A stretch of DNA of 64,000 bases from Photobacterium aquae (GCF_001029445.1 NZ_LDOT01000023.1:62001-126000); one strand, 5' to 3'; numbered from the stretch's first letter, positions 1 through 8,567 are shown. Program-made: numbers and translations. The notes: generated by a model from the letters alone, not told the origin.

Positions 1-323
1 TCTGAATCATCATCTTCGTCATAGCTGCCGCCTGCTTTGCGTTGAGATACGCAAAGGGTGTAGCTACGAACTTTGTTCGAGGTTTTATGGATGTATTTCA
101 TCCAACATTTGGCGTAATTGGACTGAAGTTCCGTATCGCCCTTTACTTCGGCAACGAATTCTTGCTCTGCTGGTGTCTCTGGAGACAGAGAACCCTCAGC
201 AAGTCCACGCATTGTGCGGCCATAGTTTTCTAGCAGTTGAGCTTCATTGACGGTGAAGACACCTGAACGGTTGAAGCCTCGCGGGAAATTTTTATCGTCG
301 TAAAATTTGCCTACACTTCTCAT
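1..323 (-). CDS. maoP: MaoP / DUF413 family protein (partial, C-terminus outside window)
   Basis: The reverse strand reads from ATG at 323 to the window edge without a stop (about 107 codons). It begins MRSVGKFYDDKNFPRGFNRS and contains the FTVNEAQLLENYG and AEGSLSPETPAEQEFV stretches typical of DUF413 (YifE/MaoP), a small protein of about 112 residues. In E. coli MaoP acts with the maoS site in organising the Ori macrodomain. The visible end is acidic (YDEDDDS), so only a few residues should be missing. The gene is divergent from hdfR, the same neighbourhood as yifE-hdfR in enterobacteria, which supports the call. Confidence 0.88.
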   Translation of the reverse strand, partial: MRSVGKFYDDKNFPRGFNRSGVFTVNEAQLLENYGRTMRGLAEGSLSPETPAEQEFVAEVKGDTELQSNYAKCWMKYIHKTSNKVRSYTLCVSQRKAGGSYDEDDDS

Positions 324-486
324 TTAATATGCTTCCGTATGAGATTTGCGCTGATATTCTTTCACAGATGCAGAGATGTAAAATGAATTATTTTTCTTTA
401 TACGATAAAAATAATTGATTAAGTGATCTTTAATAAGGAATGTATTATCGTTGCTTTACCTCCCCCCAAACTTGTTGAGAGTTAAT

Positions 487-1347
487 GTGGATACTGAACT
501 ACTCAAAACCTTTCTTGAAGTAACAAAAACTCGCCATTTTGGCCGTGCTGCAGACAACCTTTTTCTGACTCAGTCTGCGGTCAGTTTCCGGATCCGACAG
601 TTAGAGACGCAACTTGGTAATGACCTATTTTCACGACAGCGTGGCAATGTTCATTTGACGCCAGCCGGTGAGCGCCTTCAGCCATACGCTGAAGCCATTT
701 TGCAAACGTGGGGACGAGCAAAACAGGATGTTGCTTTAACTGAGGCTCTGAATCAGCAGGTGACAATAGGTGCATCAGCGCTGATTTGGGAGTTCGATGG
801 GATTGCCGATTGGATCAGTCGTATTTACCAGAGTGTAGATGGGCTGGCCTTGCGTCTTGAATCAATGCCTCGGCAGAGTTTGGTTAAACAGCTGTTTGAT
901 AAAACGATTGATGTGGCAATTACGAGTGAGCCGCCGAAGATTGAAAGCCTGCATGTTGCAAAGGTGCGTGATTATCAGCTTCAACTAGTTACTCGTGAAC
1001 AAGGCTGTGGGTTGGAAGACCTGAAGAATAAGCCGCTTGTGTATCTTGATTGGGGCACGCGTTTCTCAATGGAGCAAAGCCGGATCAGTGAATTGCAAAA
1101 AACACCGATCATGCATACGCACTCTAGCAAGATGGCACTTGAATTTTTGATCAACCATGACAGCACAGGCTTTTTGCCAGCACCTGTGGTTGCGCAAAGT
1201 GTGGTTGAGGGAGTGCTATACACGGTGGATAATGCCCCTGTGATCGAGCAGTCGCTGTACATGGTTTGGCGAGAAGATAGCGAGAAGTATGAGATGCTAG
1301 AATCGCTTTTGGCTGTGCCATTTAATCAGGTTGTGGAAAGCATCTAA
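487..1347 (+). CDS. hdfR: HdfR, LysR-family transcriptional regulator
   Basis: LysR-type regulator with an N-terminal winged helix-turn-helix (TRHFGRAADNLFLTQSAVSF, then RIRQLETQLG) and a C-terminal LysR substrate-binding domain. In E. coli HdfR represses flhDC and affects other genes; whether it does so here is inference. The open frame extends back to a TTG at 451 with AAGGA upstream. Family members begin MDTELLKTFLEV, which fits the GTG at 487 (VDTELLKTFLEV) behind GAGAG, so I chose 487. It is divergent from maoP, the conserved arrangement. Length is about 286 residues, normal for the family. Confidence 0.88.
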   Translation: MDTELLKTFLEVTKTRHFGRAADNLFLTQSAVSFRIRQLETQLGNDLFSRQRGNVHLTPAGERLQPYAEAILQTWGRAKQDVALTEALNQQVTIGASALIWEFDGIADWISRIYQSVDGLALRLESMPRQSLVKQLFDKTIDVAITSEPPKIESLHVAKVRDYQLQLVTREQGCGLEDLKNKPLVYLDWGTRFSMEQSRISELQKTPIMHTHSSKMALEFLINHDSTGFLPAPVVAQSVVEGVLYTVDNAPVIEQSLYMVWREDSEKYEMLESLLAVPFNQVVESI

Positions 1348-1662
1348 AAGTAGAGTAATTTTCATCGTAACAAACAAGATTACTTGATTGACAAGGTGTT
1401 CAGGTATTCATATTCTCGGCCTATCCCTAGTGTCAGGGATAGGTTTGAGAAAGGCTTGATACCCATCACAAAGTAGTATTTTACTTAGTTGATTGTAAGA
1501 ATTTTCTTGCTTTTTTATTGGTGGTTGGTATTACTGCTGTATGCAACTAGTTTGCTAAAATTTCTAATTGGTGATGTTCTGGTCGTTGATGTACAAGATT
1601 ATCACCGGTGTTCAACCAAATTGTACTTATTACATACTCTGGAATAGTTTCAGGAAACAATC
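1348..1662. other. Intergenic region with one hairpin
   Basis: No gene is supported here. A perfect 9-bp inverted repeat (CCTATCCCT at 1420-1428, AGGGATAGG at 1435-1443, 6-nt loop) followed by TTTGAG may terminate hdfR, although the T-run is very short. The rest is AT-rich and probably holds the promoter of the small gene at 1663. Confidence 0.4.
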
Positions 1663-1821
1663 ATGGCTAAATTAGATCAAAAATTCGCAAAAGGGTCTAA
1701 GTCAAAATTTAAATCTGATTTCGAAGACGATTTGCATGACTTCAATCAGGGTTCAAGGAAGAAAAAACGTCGTGTTGCCCGCCAACGTGATGCATACCCG
1801 GAGTATGAAGATAGCTTTTAA
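1663..1821 (+). CDS. small basic/acidic hypothetical protein, 52 aa
   Basis: A 52-codon ORF starts at ATG 1663 with AGGAA at 1652-1656. It has a clear charge pattern: a lysine-rich N-terminus, an acidic patch (DFEDDLHDF), a basic cluster (RKKKRRVARQR) and an acidic tail (YPEYEDSF). A strong intrinsic terminator follows directly at 1845, which supports a real, separately transcribed gene. I do not recognise the family. The basic cluster could bind nucleic acid, but that is speculation. Confidence 0.65.
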   Translation: MAKLDQKFAKGSKSKFKSDFEDDLHDFNQGSRKKKRRVARQRDAYPEYEDSF

Positions 1822-1844
1822 GACAAAGTAGAAATTCTGTGAGA

Positions 1845-1869
1845 GGGTGCCTGATGGCACCCTTTTTTT
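1845..1869 (+). terminator. Rho-independent terminator after the 52-aa gene
   Basis: GGGTGCC, TGAT loop, GGCACCC followed by seven T. The 7-bp GC-rich stem with U-run lies 23 bases after the stop at 1821. Confidence 0.85.
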
Positions 1870-2158
1870 ATTCATCTTAACGTTACATTTATCCTATTTT
1901 GTATATTTAGTCGCCTATCGAGTGGCGGTAAGCCAATATCTATCCAAAACGCTCTTAAGTATTGTTTTCTGAATTAAATACTGATGAAAAGTATCAGGTG
2001 TTTCTCATGCTCGAAGATACGATGTGCATATTGAGCTCAACATGGTGACGCAATATAAAAATTCACGGTGATCATCAATCGGGCACAGTTGCGGCATCGA
2101 GCTTATTCTTTAGGAAGGGGATTGCCATCGTTTAGGTTGGAGACTTAGGAGGCGTTAG
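1870..2158. other. Intergenic region without visible gene
   Basis: I see no ORF, RNA gene or clear repeat here. Only the ribosome binding site TAGGAGG at about 2146-2152, serving the next gene, is recognisable. Confidence 0.4.
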
Positions 2159-2464
2159 ATGAATCCACTGTCTATGAAAAACATCCAGAAGCTGATCGGT
2201 GAAGAAGTTCAGTTATTTGATAGGGATGGGAGGCGCGGTGCATTTACGGTTGCCTCTGTCGAGGCATTAGAGCGCCATGGTTATGATGATCTAGGTCGGT
2301 TTGTGGAGCATTTTTCCATTAAGTTCGATGGCGATGGTTCGACTCATTTCCCTGACGGCCATTATCACTTCAAGCACCCAAAACTGGGTGAAATAGAGCT
2401 CTTTGTCTTTCATAAGCATGGTCATGAGTATGAAGTGTTGGTGGATAGTCAACCCGTTGGATAG
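2159..2464 (+). CDS. DUF6916-like small protein, 101 aa
   Basis: Start ATG 2159 has an ideal TAGGAGG six bases upstream. The 101-residue protein has no signal peptide or membrane segment. It shows an alternating pattern with a central FSIKFDGDG and a later HFPDGHYHFKHPKLGEIELF, which ends in a beta-strand-rich tail. The sequence FxLxFxG...LpqGxYxLxHPxLGxxxLF is what I associate with the DUF6916 group of small bacterial proteins of unknown function, often encoded near phage-tail or type VI-like genes. No such neighbours are present here. The family call is tentative; the existence of the gene is not. Confidence 0.65.
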   Translation: MNPLSMKNIQKLIGEEVQLFDRDGRRGAFTVASVEALERHGYDDLGRFVEHFSIKFDGDGSTHFPDGHYHFKHPKLGEIELFVFHKHGHEYEVLVDSQPVG

Positions 2465-2579
2465 TTTGATGTTTAACTTGAATGGGAATGATAGGTGGCG
2501 ACTATCTGCATACTGAAGCGAGCATTTTGAGTTGGCTTGGGTATAATGTCGTTTTGGTTAAATTTGATGAGAACGTTTA

Positions 2580-2768
2580 ATGCTTGATAACCTGACCATT
2601 CCTGATGATATTGAAAAAGAACCAGAATTGGCGATTCCTTCATTGGAAGAGCAACAGCGCATTGTTGCAGAGCTGAAGCGCTTGGAAGAGGCTGGTGAGC
2701 TGACCCCTGAACTACTAGAGGCATACCTGACTGGTAAGCACTCAAGTGTTGCAACAACCACTGAGTAA
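2580..2768 (+). CDS. small acidic hypothetical protein, 62 aa
   Basis: A 62-codon ORF starts at ATG 2580 with a weak purine stretch (GATGAGAA) upstream. The predicted product is acidic and strongly helical, with a central stretch IPSLEEQQRIVAELKRLEEAG resembling a short coiled coil. The local resemblance of SLEEQQRIV to type I restriction specificity subunits is too short to carry meaning. No signal peptide. The coding pattern (Glu/Leu-rich, Pro near the start) looks real, but the function is unknown. Confidence 0.55.
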   Translation: MLDNLTIPDDIEKEPELAIPSLEEQQRIVAELKRLEEAGELTPELLEAYLTGKHSSVATTTE

Positions 2769-3006
2769 GTGTGGCTGCAGATTGAATAGGGCATAAGGCT
2801 CCGTATGGTGCCTTATGTCCAATCGATGATAGGTTGCGTGTAATTAGAGCTGGATCACCTTGTATCATAGGTTGTTTGCTTTTTCTTAAAGAATCTTGCT
2901 GTTTTGGATCGCAAAATTCGGGTGAAATTTTTACCTAAATATTTATGCGTTATTTTTTCAGTGTTATTGTCATTTCAATCTAATTATCAACCTATGGATA
3001 GTTACG

Positions 3007-3183
3007 ATGAAATTGCATCTAAATTTCTCTACACGTAGATATCGCTATAAAATTTCAAAAGAAAACTCCAAATATTATTTATACAAAAGATATTATTTTT
3101 GTTTATGGATCAGTGACGGCCGTTATTACGATACAAAGCTCGAAGCCATGAGTACTATCCCTTATACAAACGTTATGAACTGA
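3007..3183 (+). CDS. possible small ORF, 58 aa
   Basis: The ATG at 3007 opens a 58-codon frame ending TGA 3181-3183. The product is rich in Tyr, Arg and Lys (for example KYYLYKRYYFCLW, SDGRYYDTKLEAM). The ribosome site is poor (TAGTTACG). It lies in an otherwise empty 570-bp AT-rich stretch between 2768 and 3344. The SDGRYYDTKLEAM ending resembles short phage-type proteins, but I cannot assign a family. It could be chance. Confidence 0.35.
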   Translation: MKLHLNFSTRRYRYKISKENSKYYLYKRYYFCLWISDGRYYDTKLEAMSTIPYTNVMN

Positions 3184-3343
3184 CTTGTTAGACTTTAAGT
3201 TATTGTTTATATACAAATTTCATTTGTTATAGCTCGATTGCCCCATCATCTCCTGTCTTATTAGCTATACTCAAGAGTATGGTTATTGAGTCGGGAGTTT
3301 GTCGTTTTTAAACGCCGTGTTGGTATATGATGGAGTAATATTA

Positions 3344-4396
3344 ATGGTTGACGAAATTCTATTTTATGAACCTAATAATAAATATGGTTTTTTATCTAAC
3401 TTCGCGTTATCTCCTATTACTATTGGTGGTTTTAGATGGAAAACCAGTGAGCATTATTATCAGGCGCAAAAATTTACTGATATTGCTATCCAACAATTGA
3501 TTATGGAAGCAGAGACTCCGGATGAGGCATTTTTACTAAGCAGGCAATATGAGGCTTTTGTCAAACGTGACTGGGAGGACGTTAAAAATGCTGTTATGCG
3601 TTACGTCGTGTTTGAAAAATTTAGGCAAAATGTACGCTTTACCCATTTGCTTGTCAGTACGGGTAAGAAAACGCTGAGAGAGCATTCTCATAGAGATGCA
3701 TATTGGGGCGATGGTGGTGATGGTAGTGGCCGCAATGAGCTCGGTAAAATACTGATGGATGTACGCGATTATTTTTCGGGGCAATCACCATTTAAATGGG
3801 TGAAGTTTGTAGACAGTGCTAAGCTGCCGACCCGGTGGGGAATGTTTAAGATGTATGGTTTTACTGAGACGGCAACGGGAAAAGAGCATCTGGCGCTTGT
3901 GTATGGTGAACTTGACTCTGCTACTCCTTCCCTGATTCGCCTGCATTCGGAATGTCTGACAGGTGATGCCTTGTTTAGTGATCGTTGTGATTGTGGCTAT
4001 CAGTTAGCCAGAGCAATGGAAAATATTGTTAAAGAAGGGAGTGGTGTGCTGTTTTATTTGCGCCAAGAAGGACGAGGGATTGGTCTTATTAATAAAATAC
4101 GTGCTTATCATCTTCAGGATGATGGTGCTGATACCGTTGAGGCAAATGAAGCACTAGGTTTTTCAGCTGATATGCGAGATTACTCATTCTGTATAGGTAT
4201 GTTGAGTTTTCTTGGTATTTCTCGAGTCAGACTTATGACAAATAACCCTCGTAAAATTGAGTCTTTAAAACAAATTGGAATTAATGTGATTGAACGAGTT
4301 CCGCTGCAGGAGGGAAATAGTCCTTATAATTCGAATTATCTTAAGATAAAGGCAAAAAAAATGGGGCATATGTTTGATGAATCATTCATAAAGTGA
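3344..4396 (+). CDS. RibX (YbiA/COG3236) N-glycosidase fused to GTP cyclohydrolase II (RibA)
   Basis: A two-domain protein of 350 aa. Residues about 1-150 match the YbiA/COG3236 N-glycosidase, which hydrolyses damaged or excess early riboflavin intermediates: YGFLSNF, SEHYYQAQKF and WGDGGDGSGRNELGKILMDV are all present. Residues about 155-350 match GTP cyclohydrolase II: the zinc cysteines in ECLTGDALFSDRCDCG, the catalytic RQEGRGIGL, and TNNPRKI. The longer frame begins at TTG 3299, but ATG 3344 has GGAG 8 bases upstream and starts exactly where YbiA begins (MVDEILFYEPNNKYG). No FMN riboswitch is visible upstream. It is probably a second GCH-II supplementing a housekeeping riboflavin pathway elsewhere; that is inference. 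It stands alone, with a terminator after it. Confidence 0.9.
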   Translation: MVDEILFYEPNNKYGFLSNFALSPITIGGFRWKTSEHYYQAQKFTDIAIQQLIMEAETPDEAFLLSRQYEAFVKRDWEDVKNAVMRYVVFEKFRQNVRFTHLLVSTGKKTLREHSHRDAYWGDGGDGSGRNELGKILMDVRDYFSGQSPFKWVKFVDSAKLPTRWGMFKMYGFTETATGKEHLALVYGELDSATPSLIRLHSECLTGDALFSDRCDCGYQLARAMENIVKEGSGVLFYLRQEGRGIGLINKIRAYHLQDDGADTVEANEALGFSADMRDYSFCIGMLSFLGISRVRLMTNNPRKIESLKQIGINVIERVPLQEGNSPYNSNYLKIKAKKMGHMFDESFIK

Positions 4397-4407
4397 TAAG
4401 AGATGAA

Positions 4408-4434
4408 TAAAGCCGCTTTGCGGCTTATTTTTTA
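4408..4434. terminator. Bidirectional terminator
   Basis: AATAAAGCCGC TTT GCGGCTTATTTTTT between convergent genes. The GC-rich 6-bp core is flanked by A-run and T-run, so it can serve both the fusion gene ending at 4396 and the minus-strand gene ending at 4449. Confidence 0.8.
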
Positions 4435-4448
4435 AATGGAAATGGTTA

Positions 4449-5204
4449 TTAACGATATTTATCCAGGATTTTATTTATTTGACCGTTGTCTTTGATTTTC
4501 GTTAGTTTTTTATTGATGAACATTTGTAGGTCATGATCCATGTTTGGTGAAAAGGCAAGATAGATAGGATAGTTTGGGATCACATTGCTAAATGATTGTA
4601 TGTTATATTGTGATTTTTTCTGATTGGATTTTTTTAGATTGTAGTTAATACGCGATTCCATTTCGACGAATGCTGTATCTTCTGGAAGTTTTTGGAGTAC
4701 ACGAAATGCGGCATCATAGTCTTTAACGCGAAGTTCTTCGATTTTACCCTGATTAAGATAAGGGGCAAGTTGTGGATAATCGAAGCCATGTAACAAAATG
4801 ATAATTTTATTCTCTATATCTTCAATATGATTAAATTCGAAGGTTGAGTTTGAATGACTGACTAGAACATGATTGACGGTGTATATTGGTATGTCGGAAA
4901 GATTTTCAGCCTGAGGTCCCCCCCATCCAGGGCTCCCATAGGTGATCCAATTTGTATCGTTATCATTTTCTAAAATACTGATCATACGATTGAATGGATA
5001 AGTATGGTACTGCAATTTATAGTTCGAGTCTTCGAATATGGCTTGGATGATATCAGTAACAATACCACTATGTAGGTTATCCGTTTCTATCTGAAAGGGG
5101 GCTGCTTGTTTTGCGATCACATAATAGTTGACGTTATTGTCATTAGCTGCGAATGCACTTGAAATGAGAAATACTGATGTGGTTAAGTGTGCGATTTTTA
5201 ACAT
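4449..5204 (-). CDS. periplasmic amino-acid-type solute-binding protein (SBP_bac_3-like)
   Basis: 251 aa with a signal peptide (MLKIAHLTTSVFLISSAFA, cleavage before ANDNN). The fold-typical start VIAKQAAPFQIETDNLHSGI, then VTDIIQAIFEDSNYKLQYHTYP, marks the transporter-substrate-binding superfamily (COG0834). The later TAFVEMESRINYNLKK and the C-terminal LAFSPNMDHDLQMFINKKL also fit. No ABC permease or ATPase gene lies nearby. Instead the gene is divergent, with 41 bp between, from a hybrid histidine kinase. This suggests a sensory or ligand-presenting role rather than transport (inference). Proteins of this COG in Vibrionaceae are often orphan. Confidence 0.8.
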   Translation of the reverse strand: MLKIAHLTTSVFLISSAFAANDNNVNYYVIAKQAAPFQIETDNLHSGIVTDIIQAIFEDSNYKLQYHTYPFNRMISILENDNDTNWITYGSPGWGGPQAENLSDIPIYTVNHVLVSHSNSTFEFNHIEDIENKIIILLHGFDYPQLAPYLNQGKIEELRVKDYDAAFRVLQKLPEDTAFVEMESRINYNLKKSNQKKSQYNIQSFSNVIPNYPIYLAFSPNMDHDLQMFINKKLTKIKDNGQINKILDKYR

Positions 5205-5245
5205 TTTAAGCCTTCCCTAATATCTTCCCTTATTTAGCTACTATT

Positions 5246-7723
5246 ATGATAGTAGAGATAATCGAAAAAATGAGTTTAGGGATGATAAAATCATTAGATA
5301 AACATAGGAATAATAAAAGATTTAGCCTTACTAAGCAGTTGGTACTGGTGATTACAGCTGTAAGTGTTGTGTTTACCTTATTGACGACTGCTATTGGGTT
5401 ATATTTAGATTATCGGCAAGAGCTATCAATGCTTGACGGGGACTTCCAACAAATAGAAGAGAGTTACTTGTCTAGCCTTACAGCAAGCCTGTGGGTTGAA
5501 GATCGTGACCAATTAAAAACACAAGCATTAGGAATAATGAATTTGCCTCACTTGTCCTATTTGTCAATTTCTGACAAAAGTGGGGAGCTTATCAAATTGG
5601 GGGCACCACTTGAATCACACAGGATCGAGAAAACATGGCGTTTAGTTTATGAATTATCTGGAAAGCAATTTGAACTTGGACATCTGATTATTCAAGCTGA
5701 TTTAGATACAGTACACAAAAATATTCAGGATAAATTTATTGTATTGTTAGCAGGTCAATCACTGCAGATATTCATCATTGCAATTGTCATTCTAATTTTT
5801 GCGTTTAGATTGATAGTCAAACCATTAACTATTATGGCTGAAAGAGTAACTCAGTTCGATAGTAAAAAAGTCCCTAAACAGATAGTTCTGCCAACAAGAG
5901 TATTTGATGATGAAATTACGATATTGGTGAACCAGTATAATGAAACAGTTGACCATATAAGAGCAAATTATTTGTCGCTAGAGCAGGCTCGTAAACAAGC
6001 AGAAGAGGCAAGTCTAAAGAAAAGCGAGTTTTTGGCCAATATGAGTCATGAGATTCGAACGCCAATGAATGGCATTATTGGTTTATCTGGATTAATGAGA
6101 GATATGGATATGAAGGCAGAGCATAAAGAATATGTAAATATGCTTCATACTTCTTCATTATCACTACTTGATCTGATTAATGATATTCTTGACTTTTCAA
6201 AGATTGAAGCAGGCCGGCTTGAGTTGGAAGTTATGCCGCTTAATGTCTTTGAGTTAAGTAAAGAAGTTGAATCGCTATTTATGGTGCGTGCTGCGGAACA
6301 AGGGTTGTCATTAAGGTGTACCGTGGATGGGAAAATCAGTCCTATGTTATTGGGGGATGCAACGAAGGTACGTCAGATATTAGTGAATCTTGTTAGTAAT
6401 GCATTGAAGTTTACTGAACGGGGATATGTCCATTTACATCTACAGTGCATGGAGGACTTGCCTGAATCGGTTGTTGTTGAGTTTGCTGTTACTGATAGTG
6501 GTATCGGTGTTGAGTTTGATAAACAAGATGCGATATTTGATAAATTTCAGCAAGCGGATGGCAGTACGACGCGGAAGTATGGCGGTACCGGATTGGGATT
6601 GGCTATATGCCGAGAAATGGTTGCATTAATGGGTGGGAAATTAAAGCTCACGAGTCAGATTGGTAAGGGGAGCCGTTTTTATTTTTCTTTGCAGTTGGAT
6701 AAAGATGTTATGCACATTGCTGCCCGTGAACAATTGTCGTTGCAGGGATTAAATGTTCTGTTGGTTGATGACAGTATGTTGAACATGCGTATTACAAGTT
6801 CGCAGTTGAATGCGCTTGGTGCGACGGCAACTCAATGTGACACCCCGTCAGCAGTACTGTCTCAGATAGAGAAAGCAGAATTGATGGGGCAGCCGTTTGA
6901 TATTGTGATCGTTGATAAAGTCATGCCGGAAATTGATGGATTTCAGCTTGCTAGCCATTTGCAGCAGCTTGGTTCAAGTTGCCCGAAAATTATGATGATA
7001 TCTGCTGCCCCGGATGTAGGGGATGCGGAAAAAGCACAAGCATTAGGCATTGTTAGCCTGATCACCAGACCCTATAAAGACAGTACCTTGATAAGAGCGA
7101 TTGCAAAATGTACCACGGCTCAGCAACCCTGTAGGGTATTGAATGAGAGAGGGGCTGAATTTCAGTATGACCCGGTTGGGGAGGAACGACCTATGGTTGT
7201 TGGTTCCGAGTGTCGAACCAACCCTGAGCGGGGATCAAACGAAATTGACGCTGCGGTTCACCAAGGTGAACAATATGAAAATTCAATGATGGACAAGCAG
7301 GACAAGCAGGACGAGCATGTTCAAGAATCAAAAGCGCTGAATATTTTGGTCGTAGAGGATACGTTGATCAACCAAAAAGTATCGAAAATGATGCTGGAAA
7401 AACAAGGTGCGACTGTCATGATTGCTGAAAATGGCCAGATAGCTGTTGATCTATTTAGCCAGTATCATTTTGATATGATTTTTATGGATTGCCAGATGCC
7501 TGTTTTGGATGGCTTTGAGGCTACTCGGGCGATAAGGTCGCTTGAAGCGAAAAGCGAAAAAGGGGGGCATATCCCCATTATTGCATTGACGGCAAATGTC
7601 GTTAAAGAGGAGAGGGACAAATGCTATGCTGCGGGAATGGATGATTTTGTCTCTAAGCCTGTATCTTTGCAGATTTTACGTGAAAAGGTGCAGAAATACA
7701 GGCGTACATTTTCTGATGCCTAG
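5246..7723 (+). CDS. hybrid sensor histidine kinase with two receiver domains
   Basis: 825 aa. Order: TM1 about 31-53; an extracytoplasmic sensor of about 110 residues; TM2 about 165-190; a HAMP-like segment; a HisKA dimerisation domain with the phospho-acceptor His268 in SHEIRTPMNG; an HATPase with N (LVSNALKFT), G1 (DSGIGV) and G2 (GGTGLGL) boxes; REC1 with probable Asp557 (IVDKVMP); a low-complexity charged linker; and REC2 with Asp748 (FMDCQMP). No Hpt domain is present, so a separate phosphotransfer protein is expected. There is no response regulator next door. It is divergent from the periplasmic binding protein gene, a likely functional partner (inference). The stop overlaps the convergent gene at 7720 by 4 bp. 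Internal ATGs at 5270 and 5282 are alternative starts. Confidence 0.92.
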   Translation: MIVEIIEKMSLGMIKSLDKHRNNKRFSLTKQLVLVITAVSVVFTLLTTAIGLYLDYRQELSMLDGDFQQIEESYLSSLTASLWVEDRDQLKTQALGIMNLPHLSYLSISDKSGELIKLGAPLESHRIEKTWRLVYELSGKQFELGHLIIQADLDTVHKNIQDKFIVLLAGQSLQIFIIAIVILIFAFRLIVKPLTIMAERVTQFDSKKVPKQIVLPTRVFDDEITILVNQYNETVDHIRANYLSLEQARKQAEEASLKKSEFLANMSHEIRTPMNGIIGLSGLMRDMDMKAEHKEYVNMLHTSSLSLLDLINDILDFSKIEAGRLELEVMPLNVFELSKEVESLFMVRAAEQGLSLRCTVDGKISPMLLGDATKVRQILVNLVSNALKFTERGYVHLHLQCMEDLPESVVVEFAVTDSGIGVEFDKQDAIFDKFQQADGSTTRKYGGTGLGLAICREMVALMGGKLKLTSQIGKGSRFYFSLQLDKDVMHIAAREQLSLQGLNVLLVDDSMLNMRITSSQLNALGATATQCDTPSAVLSQIEKAELMGQPFDIVIVDKVMPEIDGFQLASHLQQLGSSCPKIMMISAAPDVGDAEKAQALGIVSLITRPYKDSTLIRAIAKCTTAQQPCRVLNERGAEFQYDPVGEERPMVVGSECRTNPERGSNEIDAAVHQGEQYENSMMDKQDKQDEHVQESKALNILVVEDTLINQKVSKMMLEKQGATVMIAENGQIAVDLFSQYHFDMIFMDCQMPVLDGFEATRAIRSLEAKSEKGGHIPIIALTANVVKEERDKCYAAGMDDFVSKPVSLQILREKVQKYRRTFSDA

Positions 7724-8028
7724 ACACTGAAGCGCATGTCAAGTGATGGTTGGCGATATAGGCTCACAATAATTGTTAATGTGTTATTGAGGGTGTTTTC
7801 ATTCATATCTTGAATAACATAATAATCAGACATCTTGTTCTTGAGCGAACGGTAGACAAGCTGTGATGGGCTGGCATTAATATCACCGGTAATTTCAATT
7901 TTTTCGACAAACATATAATTTCCGCATGAAAGCTCTCCCTCAGTTAAATATGATGGAGATGCCTTTGCTTGGCTTACGGATAATAGTGTTAAAGTGAATA
8001 GCAGGAAATATAAAGAATGTTTGTTCAT
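7720..8028 (-). CDS. small exported protein of unknown function, 102 aa
   Basis: The N-terminus MNKHSLYFLLFTLTLLSVSQAKA is a classic signal peptide. The mature part of about 79 residues has two cysteine-free beta-like stretches and ends LDMRFSV. One cysteine (GELSCGNYMF) is present. I do not recognise a family. The gene is convergent with the kinase and overlaps its stop codon by 4 bp. Confidence 0.6.
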   Translation of the reverse strand: MNKHSLYFLLFTLTLLSVSQAKASPSYLTEGELSCGNYMFVEKIEITGDINASPSQLVYRSLKNKMSDYYVIQDMNENTLNNTLTIIVSLYRQPSLDMRFSV

Positions 8029-8139
8029 GATAGGTGAGTGCGCCAGTTTCCAATAACATTAAGATCTCACGATTATTTGCTTTTAATGTCAGCGAAAGGT
8101 AAAAAGCCCCCAGACCAAGTTCAAGGGGCGAATAAAACA

Positions 8140-8355
8140 TCATTTCTTATTAATTTTATCAATGTCTGCTTTGCCGGTTACGGCACATTGGTGAGTTTGC
8201 TTCAAATGTTGTGTTTTTGGGATTGGTTTTCCTGCTGCATTTAGGCAAACAGCAACGGTCATGAATGGCGTTGTTGGGATCGGCACGCCTCCAAGTCCAT
8301 CAGCATGCAGTGTTGAACTAAGTCCTAGCAATACGACGATCAGTATCGTTTTCAT
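8140..8355 (-). CDS. small exported protein, about 71 aa
   Basis: ATG 8355 is preceded by GAGG with a six-base spacer. A GTG twelve bases earlier would be an alternative start. The sequence MKTILIVVLLGLSSTLHA is a signal peptide. The mature part has two cysteines (VAVCLNAAG and HQCAVTG), which could form a disulfide, and a Lys-rich end. No family recognised. It is on the same strand as the exported protein at 7720-8028, 111 bp upstream of it, so the two may be co-transcribed. Confidence 0.55.
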   Translation of the reverse strand: MKTILIVVLLGLSSTLHADGLGGVPIPTTPFMTVAVCLNAAGKPIPKTQHLKQTHQCAVTGKADIDKINKK

Positions 8356-8498
8356 CGGTGACCTCACTCTTCGTTCGGATAGCGACTCAGGCTATCTTTA
8401 GTTAGATCAATTATTGGTGATGATTGCTAGGTTTTCTAGGTTGCGTGTTGTCGCCGCGAGAGAGCAAGCAGAAGCCTGTGAGCGAGGTAGTTAGTAAT

Positions 8499-8544
8499 CA
8501 CCCATAAGATCAGTTCCCTGTGTGAGGGACTGATACTATGGGTG
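8499..8544. repeat. Long imperfect hairpin after cheV
   Basis: CACCCATA-AGATCAGTT-CCCT pairs with AGGGACTGATACTATGGGTG around a short TGTG loop: about 20 bp of near-perfect inverted repeat. It lies 24 bp beyond the cheV stop but has no U-run on either strand, so it may be a small dispersed repeat or an RNA-stabilising stem rather than a simple terminator. Confidence 0.55.
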
Positions 8545-8567
8545 GGAGAGGTTAGCGCAAAGAGAGT

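Noticed and set aside
42..233. 63-codon forward frame
   Set aside because: It is antisense to maoP, whose protein sequence is recognisable on the other strand.
2473..2868. 131-codon reverse frame
   Set aside because: It overlaps the small forward gene at 2580 and has an amino-acid composition typical of a shadow frame.
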